Shown here one piece after another: positions 49,169-57,353 of a stretch of 64,000 nt of DNA. The stretch is from Leifsonia sp. ZF2019 (GTDB lineage Bacteria; Actinomycetota; Actinomycetes; Actinomycetales; Microbacteriaceae), in NCBI RefSeq assembly GCF_019924635.1, contig NZ_CP065037.1:1426001-1490000 (forward strand). Direction: 5' to 3'. Positions within the stretch are counted from its first letter, which is position 1. The number at the start of each line of letters is the position of its first letter. Made by a program: the position numbers and the translations under genes. Under the pieces are notes generated by a model that was not told the DNA's origin, searched no databases, and worked only from the letters and a program-made list of their open reading frames with translations.

Positions 49169-49180
49169 ATCGTATATCAT
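49169..49180 (-). promoter_or_regulatory. Putative GntR operator upstream of hpaH
   Basis: ATCGTATATCAT matches the minus-strand reading of the site at 47495-47506 in 10 of 12 bases. A further GTACAC lies five bases away. It sits 50 bases before the hpaH start in the gap after the IclR gene (49120-49298). No good -35 box is visible, so the promoter itself is unresolved. Confidence 0.5.
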
Positions 49181-49298
49181 TCCGTACACCTCGGCCACGG
49201 GTCGTGCGCGATCCGGCAACGCGGATGCGTGTATCTCCTGTTCGTGGGCCGTCTCCACGTTCGGGCGGGGCTGTCCGGGATGCCGTCAAGCCCGGTCG

Positions 49299-50021
49299 TC
49301 AGCGCAGCTCGGCGGCGATGGTGCGCGCCGACTCCTGCAGGCGGGCGCCGATCGCGGCGGCGTCCCGCCCGTTCGCGAGGAACACCACCGCCACGGCCGC
49401 GGGCGGCCGGTCGGGCAGGGAGAGCGGCACCGCCACGGATGCCAGTCCGGGGATCACCTCGTCGTGGCTGGTCGCGTAGCCGCGCTCGCGCGCCTGGGCG
49501 GCCTCCTCGCGCGGATGCTCGTCGGGCAGCGCCCGCCACTGCGCGCCCGTGAGGACCGACTGGATGGCGATGCCTGGCGCTCCGGAGGCGAGCGGGTGCC
49601 GGGTTCCGGGCCGCTGCACCACGGTCGCGTGCGCGTGCGACGGCTCGACGCTCACCAGCGTGACGACCTCGTGCCGGTCGAGCACGGCGACGAAGGCCGT
49701 CATCGACAGCTCGTTGGCGATGGCGCTGAGCTGGGGGAGGGCCGCCGACTGGAGGTCGCGCGACACGGCCCGGGCGAGGGTCGCCATCCGCGGCCCCAGC
49801 TGCACCGCCCCGGCGGCATCCCGGACGACCAGCCCGTGGTCCTCGAGCGTGCGCAGGATGCGGTACGCGATCGACCGGTGCACCCCGAGCACGGCGGACA
49901 GCTGTGCGATCGTCAACGGCTCCTCCGCCTCGGACAGGATCTCGAGGACCCGGATGCCGCGCGACAGGGTCTGCGAGTGCGGTGCGCCGCCGCTGCCGTC
50001 CGATCCGACCATGCTGCCCAT
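49299..50021 (-). CDS. IclR-family transcriptional regulator
   Basis: A 240-residue IclR regulator. The N-terminal helix-turn-helix (about 18-75) reads SRGIRVLEILSEAEEPLTIAQLSAVLGVHRSIAYRILRTLEDHGLV. The C-terminal effector domain (about 90-235) includes RHPLASGAPGIAIQS and GYATSHDEVIPGLASVAVPL. IclR proteins often regulate aromatic catabolism, so control of the adjacent hpa genes is plausible, in addition to the GntR protein. Start 50021 is uncertain: a second in-frame ATG is at 50012 and neither has a ribosome site. Confidence 0.87.
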   Translation of the reverse strand: MGSMVGSDGSGGAPHSQTLSRGIRVLEILSEAEEPLTIAQLSAVLGVHRSIAYRILRTLEDHGLVVRDAAGAVQLGPRMATLARAVSRDLQSAALPQLSAIANELSMTAFVAVLDRHEVVTLVSVEPSHAHATVVQRPGTRHPLASGAPGIAIQSVLTGAQWRALPDEHPREEAAQARERGYATSHDEVIPGLASVAVPLSLPDRPPAAVAVVFLANGRDAAAIGARLQESARTIAAELR

Positions 50022-50052
50022 TCTGGCTCATGGCGCGCGTCGGCCGGCGCCG

Positions 50053-50355
50053 CTACAGGAGCGTCTCGACCCCGAGCCGCACCGTGTCGCCGACCGAGAC
50101 TCCCTCCGCCTGCCGCACCGCGCCCTTGATCGCGACGATGTATGCGCCGTCCGCGCTCTCCGGGAACACGGAGGTCGACCAGCGCGATCCGCCGAGGGTC
50201 ACCATCACCTTGACCGACCCGAACCCGGCCGGCGGATGCGGCTGGAGGCGGATCTCTTCCGAGACGTCGTCGGGAAGCCGCGCGAACACCCACAGGTCGC
50301 GTCGCGCCTCCCACCGGAACAGCTCGGTCTCGAACTCGTAGCGCACGCCTGCCAT
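50053..50355 (-). CDS. DUF1905 domain protein
   Basis: A 100-residue protein matching the DUF1905 fold: YEFETELFRWEARRDLWVFARLPDDVSEEI, GFGSVKVMVTLGGSRWSTSVFP and AYIVAIKGAVRQAEGVSVGDTVRL. The family forms a small beta barrel and is often linked to bacteriocin-protection YdeI/OmdA-like proteins, though no such domain follows here. ATG 50355 starts the conserved fold. Monocistronic, 31 bases downstream of the IclR start region on the same strand. Confidence 0.85.
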   Translation of the reverse strand: MAGVRYEFETELFRWEARRDLWVFARLPDDVSEEIRLQPHPPAGFGSVKVMVTLGGSRWSTSVFPESADGAYIVAIKGAVRQAEGVSVGDTVRLGVETLL

Positions 50356-50479
50356 GCCGCCCAGCCTGCCACGGACCACCGACGGCGTCGCCCGGCCCAG
50401 AACACCCCTCCCGCGGCGCACGCGCCGACCGATAGGGTGACCGTCATCGAGACCGCTCTCCGTGCTCAGAGGAGTCCCC

Positions 50480-50881
50480 ATGGCCGCCACACGCCCCGGT
50501 TCGGTGACCTTCGTCGCCGTCCTGACCTACATCAACGGCATCCTGAACATCATCGGCGGCGTGGTCCTCCTCTTCACGCGGGAGTCCGCGCCCGGCGCGG
50601 ACACCGAGGGCGGGCTCGCGGGCATCACGACGTCGGCGATCGTCTCCATCGTTCTCGGGATCGTCATCCTCATCGTCGCGCGCGGCCTCCTGGGCGGGAG
50701 CAAGGTCTCGCGCGCGCTCGTCACCCTCGTCATGATCCTCAACCTGGTCAACGGCGTCCTGCTGCTCTTCACCCTGCAGTTCTTCAGCGGGGTCCTGGAG
50801 ATCCTCTGGGTGGTCATCGTCCTGTCGCTGCTCTTCACGCGCCGCGCCAATGCGTTCTTCAACGCCGGCTCCTCCGCCTGA
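50480..50881 (+). CDS. Four-helix membrane protein, unknown function
   Basis: A 133-residue protein with four hydrophobic helices (about 9-31, 45-65, 74-94 and 97-118): FVAVLTYINGILNIIGGVVLLF, AIVSIVLGIVILIVARGLL, LVTLVMILNLVNGVLLLF and FFSGVLEILWVVIVLSLLF. It resembles small DUF7144-like or DUF2127-like actinobacterial membrane proteins but I cannot assign a family firmly. ATG 50480 has AGAGGAG five bases upstream. Divergent from the DUF1905 gene. Confidence 0.78.
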   Translation: MAATRPGSVTFVAVLTYINGILNIIGGVVLLFTRESAPGADTEGGLAGITTSAIVSIVLGIVILIVARGLLGGSKVSRALVTLVMILNLVNGVLLLFTLQFFSGVLEILWVVIVLSLLFTRRANAFFNAGSSA

Positions 50882-51016
50882 CTCCCCGACGCGGCGCCTT
50901 TTCGACGGCGCCGACCCCGCGGCCTCCTCCCGGATCGGCGAGAATGGACGCGGGCGCCGCCGCCGCGTCGTCCGCGGGCGCTCACGCACGATCGAGAGAG
51001 GACGGCTGGAGAGACG

Positions 51017-51643
51017 ATGCGCTGGTCGAACTGGTTCCGCCGGAGCACGCCGAAGACGGTGCGCACCCGGCCGTTCGACGAGGACGCCCTTACCGCCCCG
51101 CCCGCGCCGACGCTGGAGCAGTCGGTGGAAGAAGGCATGCTCCTCGCGGAATACGCCACGCGTATGGCCGTGAAGAACCACATCGTGGTGGACACGATCC
51201 AATACGGCAACGACTTCGATCCCGCGCGCCACACGGAGGAGGCGGCGGGCATCCTGCGGGAGCTGGCGTCCGAGCAGAACGAGGCGGCGGGACGCATCGA
51301 CGAGGAGCTCCAGGCCGCCACCGGACTCCGCGGCGACGCCACGCACCCGCACGACTACCGCGCGGTCGACATCGACAACCTCACGCTCCGAAAATCGGCC
51401 GCATTGACCCTCGCGCAGCAGTTGCGCGACAAGGCCGACTCGGAGGAGCAGCTGCTGGCTCTCGTCGAACGGGGACGTCAGGACGCGTGGGACGACGTCG
51501 GCACTGCGATCGAGGCCGGTCTCGACGCCCTCTCCGGCAAGGAGGCGCTGCGCGACGACTACGAGCGCGAGAAGCCGGCGCGGCTCAAACTGCTCATCTG
51601 GCGCGATCTCGCGAAGCTCCAGGAGGAGCGCACCGGGTACTGA
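51017..51643 (+). CDS. Helical soluble protein, unknown function
   Basis: A 208-residue, highly charged, mostly helical protein with no recognised family. The N-terminus MRWSNWFRRSTPKTVRTRPF is basic, and the middle (about 35-110) and C-terminal half (about 130-200) are Glu/Ala/Arg-rich helices. GGAGAG lies three bases before ATG 51017. It is separated by 135 bases from the membrane protein gene upstream; that gap shows no clear signal. Probably a real gene from codon use and length. Confidence 0.68.
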   Translation: MRWSNWFRRSTPKTVRTRPFDEDALTAPPAPTLEQSVEEGMLLAEYATRMAVKNHIVVDTIQYGNDFDPARHTEEAAGILRELASEQNEAAGRIDEELQAATGLRGDATHPHDYRAVDIDNLTLRKSAALTLAQQLRDKADSEEQLLALVERGRQDAWDDVGTAIEAGLDALSGKEALRDDYEREKPARLKLLIWRDLAKLQEERTGY

Positions 51644-51667
51644 GGGCCGACCCGCCCGCGGCGAGGC

Positions 51668-53137
51668 TCAGCTCCGCAGCGACACCGGAGGGACCAGCAT
51701 CCCGGCCTCGGTGCGCACCCAGCGGTCGCCTGTCGCGCCCTTCTCGGCCCGCGTCGTGTACCGGTAGCGGTGCAGCGTCGCGCGCACCGCTCGAGGAGGC
51801 CGGCCCTCGAACGGGTCGCGGCGCAGCAGGCGCAGCGTCGGTGCGTCCGCCTCCAGCAACCGCAGCAGGAACACGTCGAACCAGGGGGAATCGCGCGAGC
51901 CCAGCGCCAGGAACCACATCAGCCAGTCCAGCCGCAGGTGGTAGGGCGCGAACTGGCGAGGCAGGCGTCGCACATCGCCGGGTTTGCCCCGGAAGGCGTA
52001 CTCGCGCCAGCCGGCGGCGGGATCGTACGGGTCGTCCGCTGTCCCCTCGACGGTCACTTCGTATCGCTCACGCGTCACGCTGCCGAACGCCCCATACGCG
52101 TTCACGAGGTGCCAGCGGTTGAAGCTGGCGTTCATGAGCTGGCGCCGGCGGAACAGATTCCGCAGGGGAGGCCAGCTCAGGTACACCAGGCCGGCCGTCA
52201 CGAGCAGCGCGACGATCGCGTAGCCGAGCGGGAGGGAATCCGCCCCGATCCCGCCGAGCCGGGCGCCCCCGTCCGCCCAGCCGAGAGCCCACGACCACAC
52301 CGGATCGCTGACGGCCGCGAACGCGAGCACGATCGTGATGACATTGAGCCACGCGAAGTTGCCGGTCGCGACGAGCCACAGTTGCGTGAGGATCACGACG
52401 CCGGCCGCCGCACTCGCCACGGGCTGAGGGAGGAAGAGCAGCCACGGGACGATCAGCTGGGCGACATGGTTGCCGAGCACCTCGGCCCGGTGGAACCACC
52501 TCGGCAGCAGGTGCGCCGTCCGGCTCAGCGGATTCGGCATCGGCTGAGTTTCGTGGTGGTAGTACAGCGCGGTCAGGTCGCGCCACACCCGATCGCCGCG
52601 CATCTTGATCATGCCGGCGCCGAACTCCAGCCGGAAGACGAGCCAGCGCACCAGGATCACGAGCGTGATCGGCGGGGCCGTGTCCCACGCCCCGAGGAAC
52701 GCGACCGTGAACCCGGCCTCGCAGAGGAGGCTCTCCCACCCGAACCCGTAGAAGGTCTGACCGATGTTGACGATCGAGAGGTACAGGAACCAGATGACCA
52801 GGGAGAGCGGGACGAAGACCCAGGAGGGTGCGAGCTGCGGCACGCCGACCACGACGAGAGCGGAGAGTGCGGCCCCTGTCCACCCCACGGCGCGCAGCAG
52901 CCGGTCGCTGTAGATCGGCCGGTCGTGGCGCCGCAGCCGGAAGAGCGTCGGCTGGGCCCGCCCGGGGGCGGAACGGAGGAACCGTGCGGCGGGCAGGAGG
53001 CCGTGATCGCCCAGCAGCGCCGGGAACTAGTTCACCGCCGAGACGAACGCGACGACGTAGATGAGCGCGACGCCGCGCTGCAGGATCTCACGGGCGATGG
53101 TGTATTCGTCGCCGGCGAGCCAGCCCAGGATGTCCAC
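51668..53137 (-). pseudogene. Lipase maturation factor family membrane protein, interrupted by an amber codon
   Basis: Reading from GTG 53137 (GGGAGG six bases upstream) gives MDILGWLAGDEYTIAREILQ, then a membrane helix ending FVSAVN, an in-frame TAG at 53029-53027, and then FPALLGDHGLLPAARFL continuing in the same frame to 51668. That is 489 codons, the usual size of bacterial lipase maturation factor (LMF) proteins. Later parts show FYGFGWESLLCEAGF, FRLEFGAGMIKMRGD, several membrane helices and FAPYHLRLDWLMWF, all LMF landmarks. CAG (Gln) is one transition from TAG and Gln is expected there. After TAG the next usable start is GTG 52888, which would lose about 83 residues. A nonsense mutation, sequencing error or read-through are the options. 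Confidence 0.85.
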
Positions 53138-53252
53138 TCAGCACCTCCCTGCGTGCGCGCTCTGGCCGCTCTTCCGTCTCCTTCGTACCCTCGAATCAGG
53201 GCGCACAGCAGACGGTGCGCATATCGAATCACGAACAATCGGGGGGCGGCTC

Positions 53253-53774
53253 ATGCTGCAGGTATCCATGGTCGGACGCGCTTTCGCGGAGATCGACGCG
53301 ACGCTGATCACCATCGACGACGGGGCGATCCTGTGCTGGGCGGAGACGCCGGGCCCGGCAGGCGTGGAGCGTGCGGGCGCGCCCGTGGCCCGCTATCCGG
53401 TGGAGCAGGTGCTGAGCATCCGCGTGTCGGCGTCGACTCGCGCCGCCGGGTCCCGGGGGCGCGATGGAGCGCGGACGTCGTCCCGCTCCGATCCGGAGCA
53501 TCCCAACGCGTTCCGCCGCTGGACCGCGGAGCAGGAGGACGAGGCGGTGGCGGCCTTCCACCGTGGCGACAGCTTCGACGAGATCGCACGCGCGGTGGGG
53601 CGCCGGGTCGGCGGCGTGCGGGCGCGGCTGATCGCGCTCGGCGTCATCGAGGCCGGGCCGACCGACCGGCTGCGGTTCCCCGGTGCGCCCGCGGTCGCCG
53701 CAGCGGGCGCGTCGTCCCCGCGGGCGCTGCTGCGGGTGATCGACCTTCCGCGCTCGGAGGGTCGTTCGGGCTAG
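53253..53774 (+). CDS. Protein with C-terminal HTH-like segment, unknown function
   Basis: A 173-residue protein. The N-terminal 50 residues look like a small beta domain (MLQVSMVGRAFAEIDATLIT, DGAILCWAETPG). A low-complexity linker rich in Ser, Arg and Asp follows. A myb/SANT-like or homeodomain-like helix-turn-helix comes next (about 89-130; RRWTAEQEDEAVAAFHRGDSFDEIARAVGRRVGGVRARL), then a proline-rich end. DNA binding is a reasonable guess. ATG 53253 follows GGGGGG at six bases. It lies divergent from the broken LMF gene. Confidence 0.7.
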   Translation: MLQVSMVGRAFAEIDATLITIDDGAILCWAETPGPAGVERAGAPVARYPVEQVLSIRVSASTRAAGSRGRDGARTSSRSDPEHPNAFRRWTAEQEDEAVAAFHRGDSFDEIARAVGRRVGGVRARLIALGVIEAGPTDRLRFPGAPAVAAAGASSPRALLRVIDLPRSEGRSG

Positions 53775-53781
53775 CCGCCGC

Positions 53782-54468
53782 TCACGCCGCGCGCTCGGCC
53801 TCCAGGCTGATCGCGCGGTGGTCGGACGCGCCCGCGGGGAGCACGTCGACGCGCTCGATGTCGAATCCGGTGGAGGTCACGAAGTCGAAGTAGCCGGTGA
53901 AGAACTTGTAGCGCAGATAGGTCGGCTCGGTGCTGCGCTTCAGCGTGTAGCCGCTCGTGGTCAGACTGCGCTCGAGCCCGTTGATGAACCAGGGGTAGTT
54001 GAAGTCGCCCACCATGATCGCCGGGGTGCCCGGAGCGATGGAACGCATGCCCTCGTGGGCCGCGGCGATCTGCTTGCGGCGCAGCGAGTTCGACGCGGTC
54101 AGCGGGGCCGCGTGGAACGAGCCGACCAGCACGCTGTCGCCGCTGTCGCGGTCGCGCAGATGCACGGCGAGGAGTCGCTCGTGCGCGGGGGCGAGCACGC
54201 GATCGTGCAGTGACTTGTTCACCGCGAAGACCTGGGTGTGCAGCACTTCGTAGCGGTCGTCGCGCACGTACATCGCGAGGCCGAGGCGGTTGGCGCGGGT
54301 CGCGTCGGCGAGACCCAGATGGTGCAGGCGCTGCGGCAGCACATCGGTGTCGGCCTCCTGCAGACACAGGGCGTCGACGTCGTGGGTCAGCGCGATGTCG
54401 GCGAGCTCGTGCCCGGCCGCGTGCTTGCGAAGGTTGTAACTGACGATCCTCAGGGGGATGCACCTCAT
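53782..54468 (-). CDS. Endonuclease/exonuclease/phosphatase family hydrolase
   Basis: A 228-residue EEP-fold hydrolase. Catalytic residues are visible as Asn12 (IVSYNLRKH), Glu38 (LCLQEAD), His in VGSFHAAP, Asp/Asn in MVGDFNYPW and Asp/His in AGASDHRAI. This is the full metal-dependent phosphodiesterase set. The substrate may be DNA, a lipid head group or a nucleotide. Start 54468 places the fold at the N-terminus; two longer in-frame starts (54513 and 54570) exist and cannot be excluded. Divergent from the LigD polymerase gene. Confidence 0.83.
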   Translation of the reverse strand: MRCIPLRIVSYNLRKHAAGHELADIALTHDVDALCLQEADTDVLPQRLHHLGLADATRANRLGLAMYVRDDRYEVLHTQVFAVNKSLHDRVLAPAHERLLAVHLRDRDSGDSVLVGSFHAAPLTASNSLRRKQIAAAHEGMRSIAPGTPAIMVGDFNYPWFINGLERSLTTSGYTLKRSTEPTYLRYKFFTGYFDFVTSTGFDIERVDVLPAGASDHRAISLEAERAA

Positions 54469-54608
54469 CTCGTGCTCGGGCCGCGCGGGGGCGCGGTCGG
54501 ACGCCCTTGTCATTCTGGCCCAGTTCGGGACGGACGCCGGGGGACGGGCCGCATCCCACATGGAATTCACACCCTGGTCATCGGGAGTTCGGGCGGTACG
54601 GTGGAGCC

Positions 54609-55628
54609 ATGGCAGGCGACGCGGTTGTCCTCACCGTCCCGGGTCCGAGCGGCGACCGGGAGGTCCGCATCTCGAGTCCCGGCCGGGTGCTCTGGCCCGA
54701 GCCGGGCATCACCAAGCTCGATCTCGCGAACTACCTGATCACCGTAGGAGAGGCGTTCGTGCGCGCCAACGGCGATCGGCCGGTCTCGCTCCAGCGGTTC
54801 CCCGAGGGTATCGACGGCGAGCAGTTCTTCTCCAAGAACCCGCCCCGCGGGGCACCGGACTACGTGCGCTCGGTGATGGTCGTCTACCCGAGCGCGCGGA
54901 CGCACCCGCAGCTGGTGATCGACGAGCCTGCCGCCGCTGTGTGGGCGGCCCAGATGAACACAGTCGTCTTCCACCCGTGGCCCTCGCGGGCGGAGGACTC
55001 CGACAACCCCGACCAGCTCCGCATCGACCTGGACCCGCAGCCGGGCACGGAGTTCGGCGACGCCGTTCCCGCGGCGATCGAGCTGCGCGCGGTGCTGAGG
55101 GAGGCCGGCCTCGACGCCTTCGTGAAGACCTCCGGCAACCGCGGCCTCCACGTGTTCGCGCCGATCCGGCCCGAGCATGAGTTCCTGGACGTCCGCCACG
55201 CGGTGATCGCCGCCGCCCGCGAGCTCGAGCGCCGCATGCCCGATGCTGTGACGACGGCGTGGTGGAAGGAGGAGCGCGGCGAGAAGGTCTTCGTGGACTT
55301 CAACCAGGCGAACCGCGACCGCACCATGGCCGGGGCGTACAGCCCGCGCGCCCTCGCGCACGCCCCGGTCTCCACACCCGTGACCTGGGAGGAGCTGCCC
55401 GGCGTCGATCCGCGCGACTTCACCGTCCTGACCATCCCCGACCGCCTCGCGACGAGCGGCGACCCCTGGGAGCACTTCGGCGACGAGCCCGGCGGTATCG
55501 TCACGCTGCTGGAGTGGTGGCAGCGCGACCTCGACGCGGGGCTCGGCGAACTGCCGTTCCCGCCGGACTACCCGAAGATGCCCGGGGAGCCGCCGCGTGT
55601 GCAGCCCAGCCGGGCGAAGAAGGGCTAG
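54609..55628 (+). CDS. LigD-type polymerase/primase domain protein
   Basis: A 339-residue stand-alone polymerase domain of the LigD/archaeo-eukaryotic primase family. Landmarks are SSPGRVLWPEPGITKLDLANY, SLQRFPEGIDGEQFFSKN, the metal-binding LRIDLDPQPG, KTSGNRGLHVFAPI and FVDFNQANRDRTMAGAYSPR. In mycobacteria such PolD proteins extend primers and fill gaps in non-homologous end joining or base-excision repair. There is no Ku gene in the window. ATG 54609; TACGGT ends six bases upstream, consistent with a leaderless start. It faces the DNA ligase gene, ending 52 bases from its stop. Confidence 0.88.
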   Translation: MAGDAVVLTVPGPSGDREVRISSPGRVLWPEPGITKLDLANYLITVGEAFVRANGDRPVSLQRFPEGIDGEQFFSKNPPRGAPDYVRSVMVVYPSARTHPQLVIDEPAAAVWAAQMNTVVFHPWPSRAEDSDNPDQLRIDLDPQPGTEFGDAVPAAIELRAVLREAGLDAFVKTSGNRGLHVFAPIRPEHEFLDVRHAVIAAARELERRMPDAVTTAWWKEERGEKVFVDFNQANRDRTMAGAYSPRALAHAPVSTPVTWEELPGVDPRDFTVLTIPDRLATSGDPWEHFGDEPGGIVTLLEWWQRDLDAGLGELPFPPDYPKMPGEPPRVQPSRAKKG

Positions 55629-55680
55629 CGGCCGCGGCGCGTTCGCGGTCGCGGAGCCGTGGCGCGCGTGACCCGGGCTG

Positions 55681-56751
55681 TCAGCGCAGGACGCCGCCGA
55701 GGTCGTACGCGACGGGGCGGTCGAGCTGTTCGAACGTGCAGGATCGTGCCTCGCGGTCCGGCCGCCACCGCTCGAACTGGGCGGTGTGGCGGAACCGCAT
55801 GCCCTCCATCTGGTCGTAGCGGACCTCCAGCACCCGCTCGGGGCGCAGGCGGACGAACGAGACGTCTTTGCCGGAGGAGAACCGGCTGCGGTCCGTCTCC
55901 CCGGTGATGGCGGCGCCGGTGTCGTCGCGCTCGACCAGAGGCTCCAGCTCGTCGATGAGCGCCAGGCGTTTGGCGTCGCTGAACGCCGAGACGCCGCCGA
56001 TGTTGCGGAGGGCGCCGTCCGCGTCGTAGAGGCCGAGCAGGATCGACCCGACGCCGCGTCCGCTCGCGTGGATGCGGTAGCCGAGCGCGACGACGTCGGC
56101 CGTGCGATGGTGCTTGATCTTGAGCATGGTCCGCTTGTTGGGGGTGTAGGAGCCGGTGAGCGGCTTCGCGACCACGCCGTCGAGGCCTGCGCCCTCGAAC
56201 TCGACCAGCCAGCGCCGGGCGAGGTCGACGTCGGTCGTCGTGCGGGTCGTTGTGATCGGTGACGGGACGCCGGAGGTGAAGGCGTCCAGCGCCGCGCGCC
56301 GCTCGGCGAAGGGGCGGTCGAGGTACGACTCGTCCCCGAGGGCGAGGAGGTCGAAGGCGACGAAGGTCGCGGGAGTCTCCTCCGCGAGCAGGGCCACCCT
56401 GCTCGCGGCCGGGTGGATGCGCTGCGAGAGCGCCTCCCAGTCCAGCCGCTGCTTCCCCGGCTCGCCGGTGGGCACGACGATCTCACCGTCGAGGACGCAC
56501 GGCCCGGGGAGGAGCCGCCGGAGCGCATCCACCAGCTCGGGGAAGTAGCGCGTGAGCATCTTGGAGCCGCGACTTCCGATCGCGACCGCGCCGACGCCGC
56601 CGTCCTCCCCGGGTTCGGCGTAGACGATCGCGCGGAATCCGTCCCATTTGGGTTCGTAGCTGAGCCCACCGTCGACCGCGTCGGGCTCAGGGATCGTCGG
56701 CACGGCCTTGGCGAGCATCGGTGCGACGGGGGACTCCGGCGTGGGGCGCAT
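55681..56751 (-). CDS. ATP-dependent DNA ligase (LigC/LigD-ligase type)
   Basis: A 356-residue ligase. Adenylation motif I is EPKWDGFRAI with Lys35, then IGSRGSKMLTRYFPEL (motif Ia region), VLDGEIVVP (motif III), FVAFDLLAL (motif IIIa), GVVAKPLTGSY (motif IV) and TMLKIKHHRTADVV (motif V). The C-terminal OB domain (about 245-350) ends without the LigD polymerase or nuclease domains, so it is a LigC-like enzyme. It seals nicks or breaks in alternative end joining or excision repair. ATG 56751. Convergent with the polymerase-domain gene; together they cover two of the LigD activities as separate proteins. Confidence 0.9.
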   Translation of the reverse strand: MRPTPESPVAPMLAKAVPTIPEPDAVDGGLSYEPKWDGFRAIVYAEPGEDGGVGAVAIGSRGSKMLTRYFPELVDALRRLLPGPCVLDGEIVVPTGEPGKQRLDWEALSQRIHPAASRVALLAEETPATFVAFDLLALGDESYLDRPFAERRAALDAFTSGVPSPITTTRTTTDVDLARRWLVEFEGAGLDGVVAKPLTGSYTPNKRTMLKIKHHRTADVVALGYRIHASGRGVGSILLGLYDADGALRNIGGVSAFSDAKRLALIDELEPLVERDDTGAAITGETDRSRFSSGKDVSFVRLRPERVLEVRYDQMEGMRFRHTAQFERWRPDREARSCTFEQLDRPVAYDLGGVLR

Positions 56752-56857
56752 GCGTCGATCATCCCGCGGGTGGGAGCGCAGGGGAAGGCCGTTCGCGCCG
56801 CACTCAGCGCGGACGCTCGCTGTGCGTCGGCTCAGAGCTTCCGGCTGGGTCTGCGGG

Positions 56858-56879
56858 TTAGGTAAGCCTGCCCTATACT
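56858..56879 (+). promoter_or_regulatory. IdeR/DtxR-type iron box and promoter of the SIP gene
   Basis: TTAGGTAAGCCTGCCCTAT (56858-56876) matches the 19-base IdeR/DtxR consensus TTAGGTTAGGCTAACCTAA at 13 or 14 positions. TATACT (56874-56879) is a good -10 box ending nine bases before the ATG, so the leader would be two or three bases or absent. Iron-loaded IdeR bound here would cover the -10 box and repress. Confidence 0.7.
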
Positions 56880-56888
56880 CGAATCGAG

Positions 56889-57353
56889 ATGCACCGACCC
56901 GACCATTCCTCCCACACCGCCGAGACGGCGCACCACGACGACCGCGTCCAGTTCGTCGTCGTGGGCGACGAGACCTCGCTGACCGAGGTGGAGGCCGAGC
57001 TCGCGCTCCTGCCGCTCTGCGCGCGCGGGCGGGTCTTCGTGGAGGTCGAGGATGCGGATCAGATCGTGCCGCTCGCGGCTCCCATCCGCATGACGGTCAC
57101 CTGGTTGACGCGGGCCACCCGCTCGGGTCGACCCGGGACCGGGGAGCGGTGCGCTCGCGGCGAGGCCGCGACCCGCGCCGTCCGTGCGTGGGCGACGGAG
57201 ATGCTCTGCGACGGCCCGGGTGAGACGAGTGCGGTCGTCACCGGTGGCTTCTCCCTCGTGACGGATGTGCGCGAGCTGCTGGTGGACGAGGTCGGGATGG
57301 ACGGCGCCTCCGTCGTCACGCCGGCACGTCAACACCGACGAGCTGCTGCGTGA
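56889..57353 (+). CDS. SIP-domain siderophore-interacting-like protein lacking the FAD domain
   Basis: A 154-residue protein equivalent to the C-terminal NAD(P)H-binding SIP half of siderophore-interacting proteins: VVVGDETSLTEVEAELALLP, ARGRVFVEVEDADQIVPL, VTWLTRATR. The N-terminal FAD-binding barrel is absent. Full-length SIPs reduce ferric siderophores in the cytoplasm; the short form may act with a separate flavin domain or have another role. ATG 56889 lies just after an iron box and -10 element. Its last 38 bases overlap the convergent SDR gene. Confidence 0.8.
   Translation: MHRPDHSSHTAETAHHDDRVQFVVVGDETSLTEVEAELALLPLCARGRVFVEVEDADQIVPLAAPIRMTVTWLTRATRSGRPGTGERCARGEAATRAVRAWATEMLCDGPGETSAVVTGGFSLVTDVRELLVDEVGMDGASVVTPARQHRRAAA

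Noticed and set aside
51668..52888. Annotating the lipase maturation factor as an intact 406-residue protein from GTG 52888
   Set aside because: Conserved family sequence and a ribosome site lie upstream across the TAG codon, so the shorter frame is the remnant of a longer gene.
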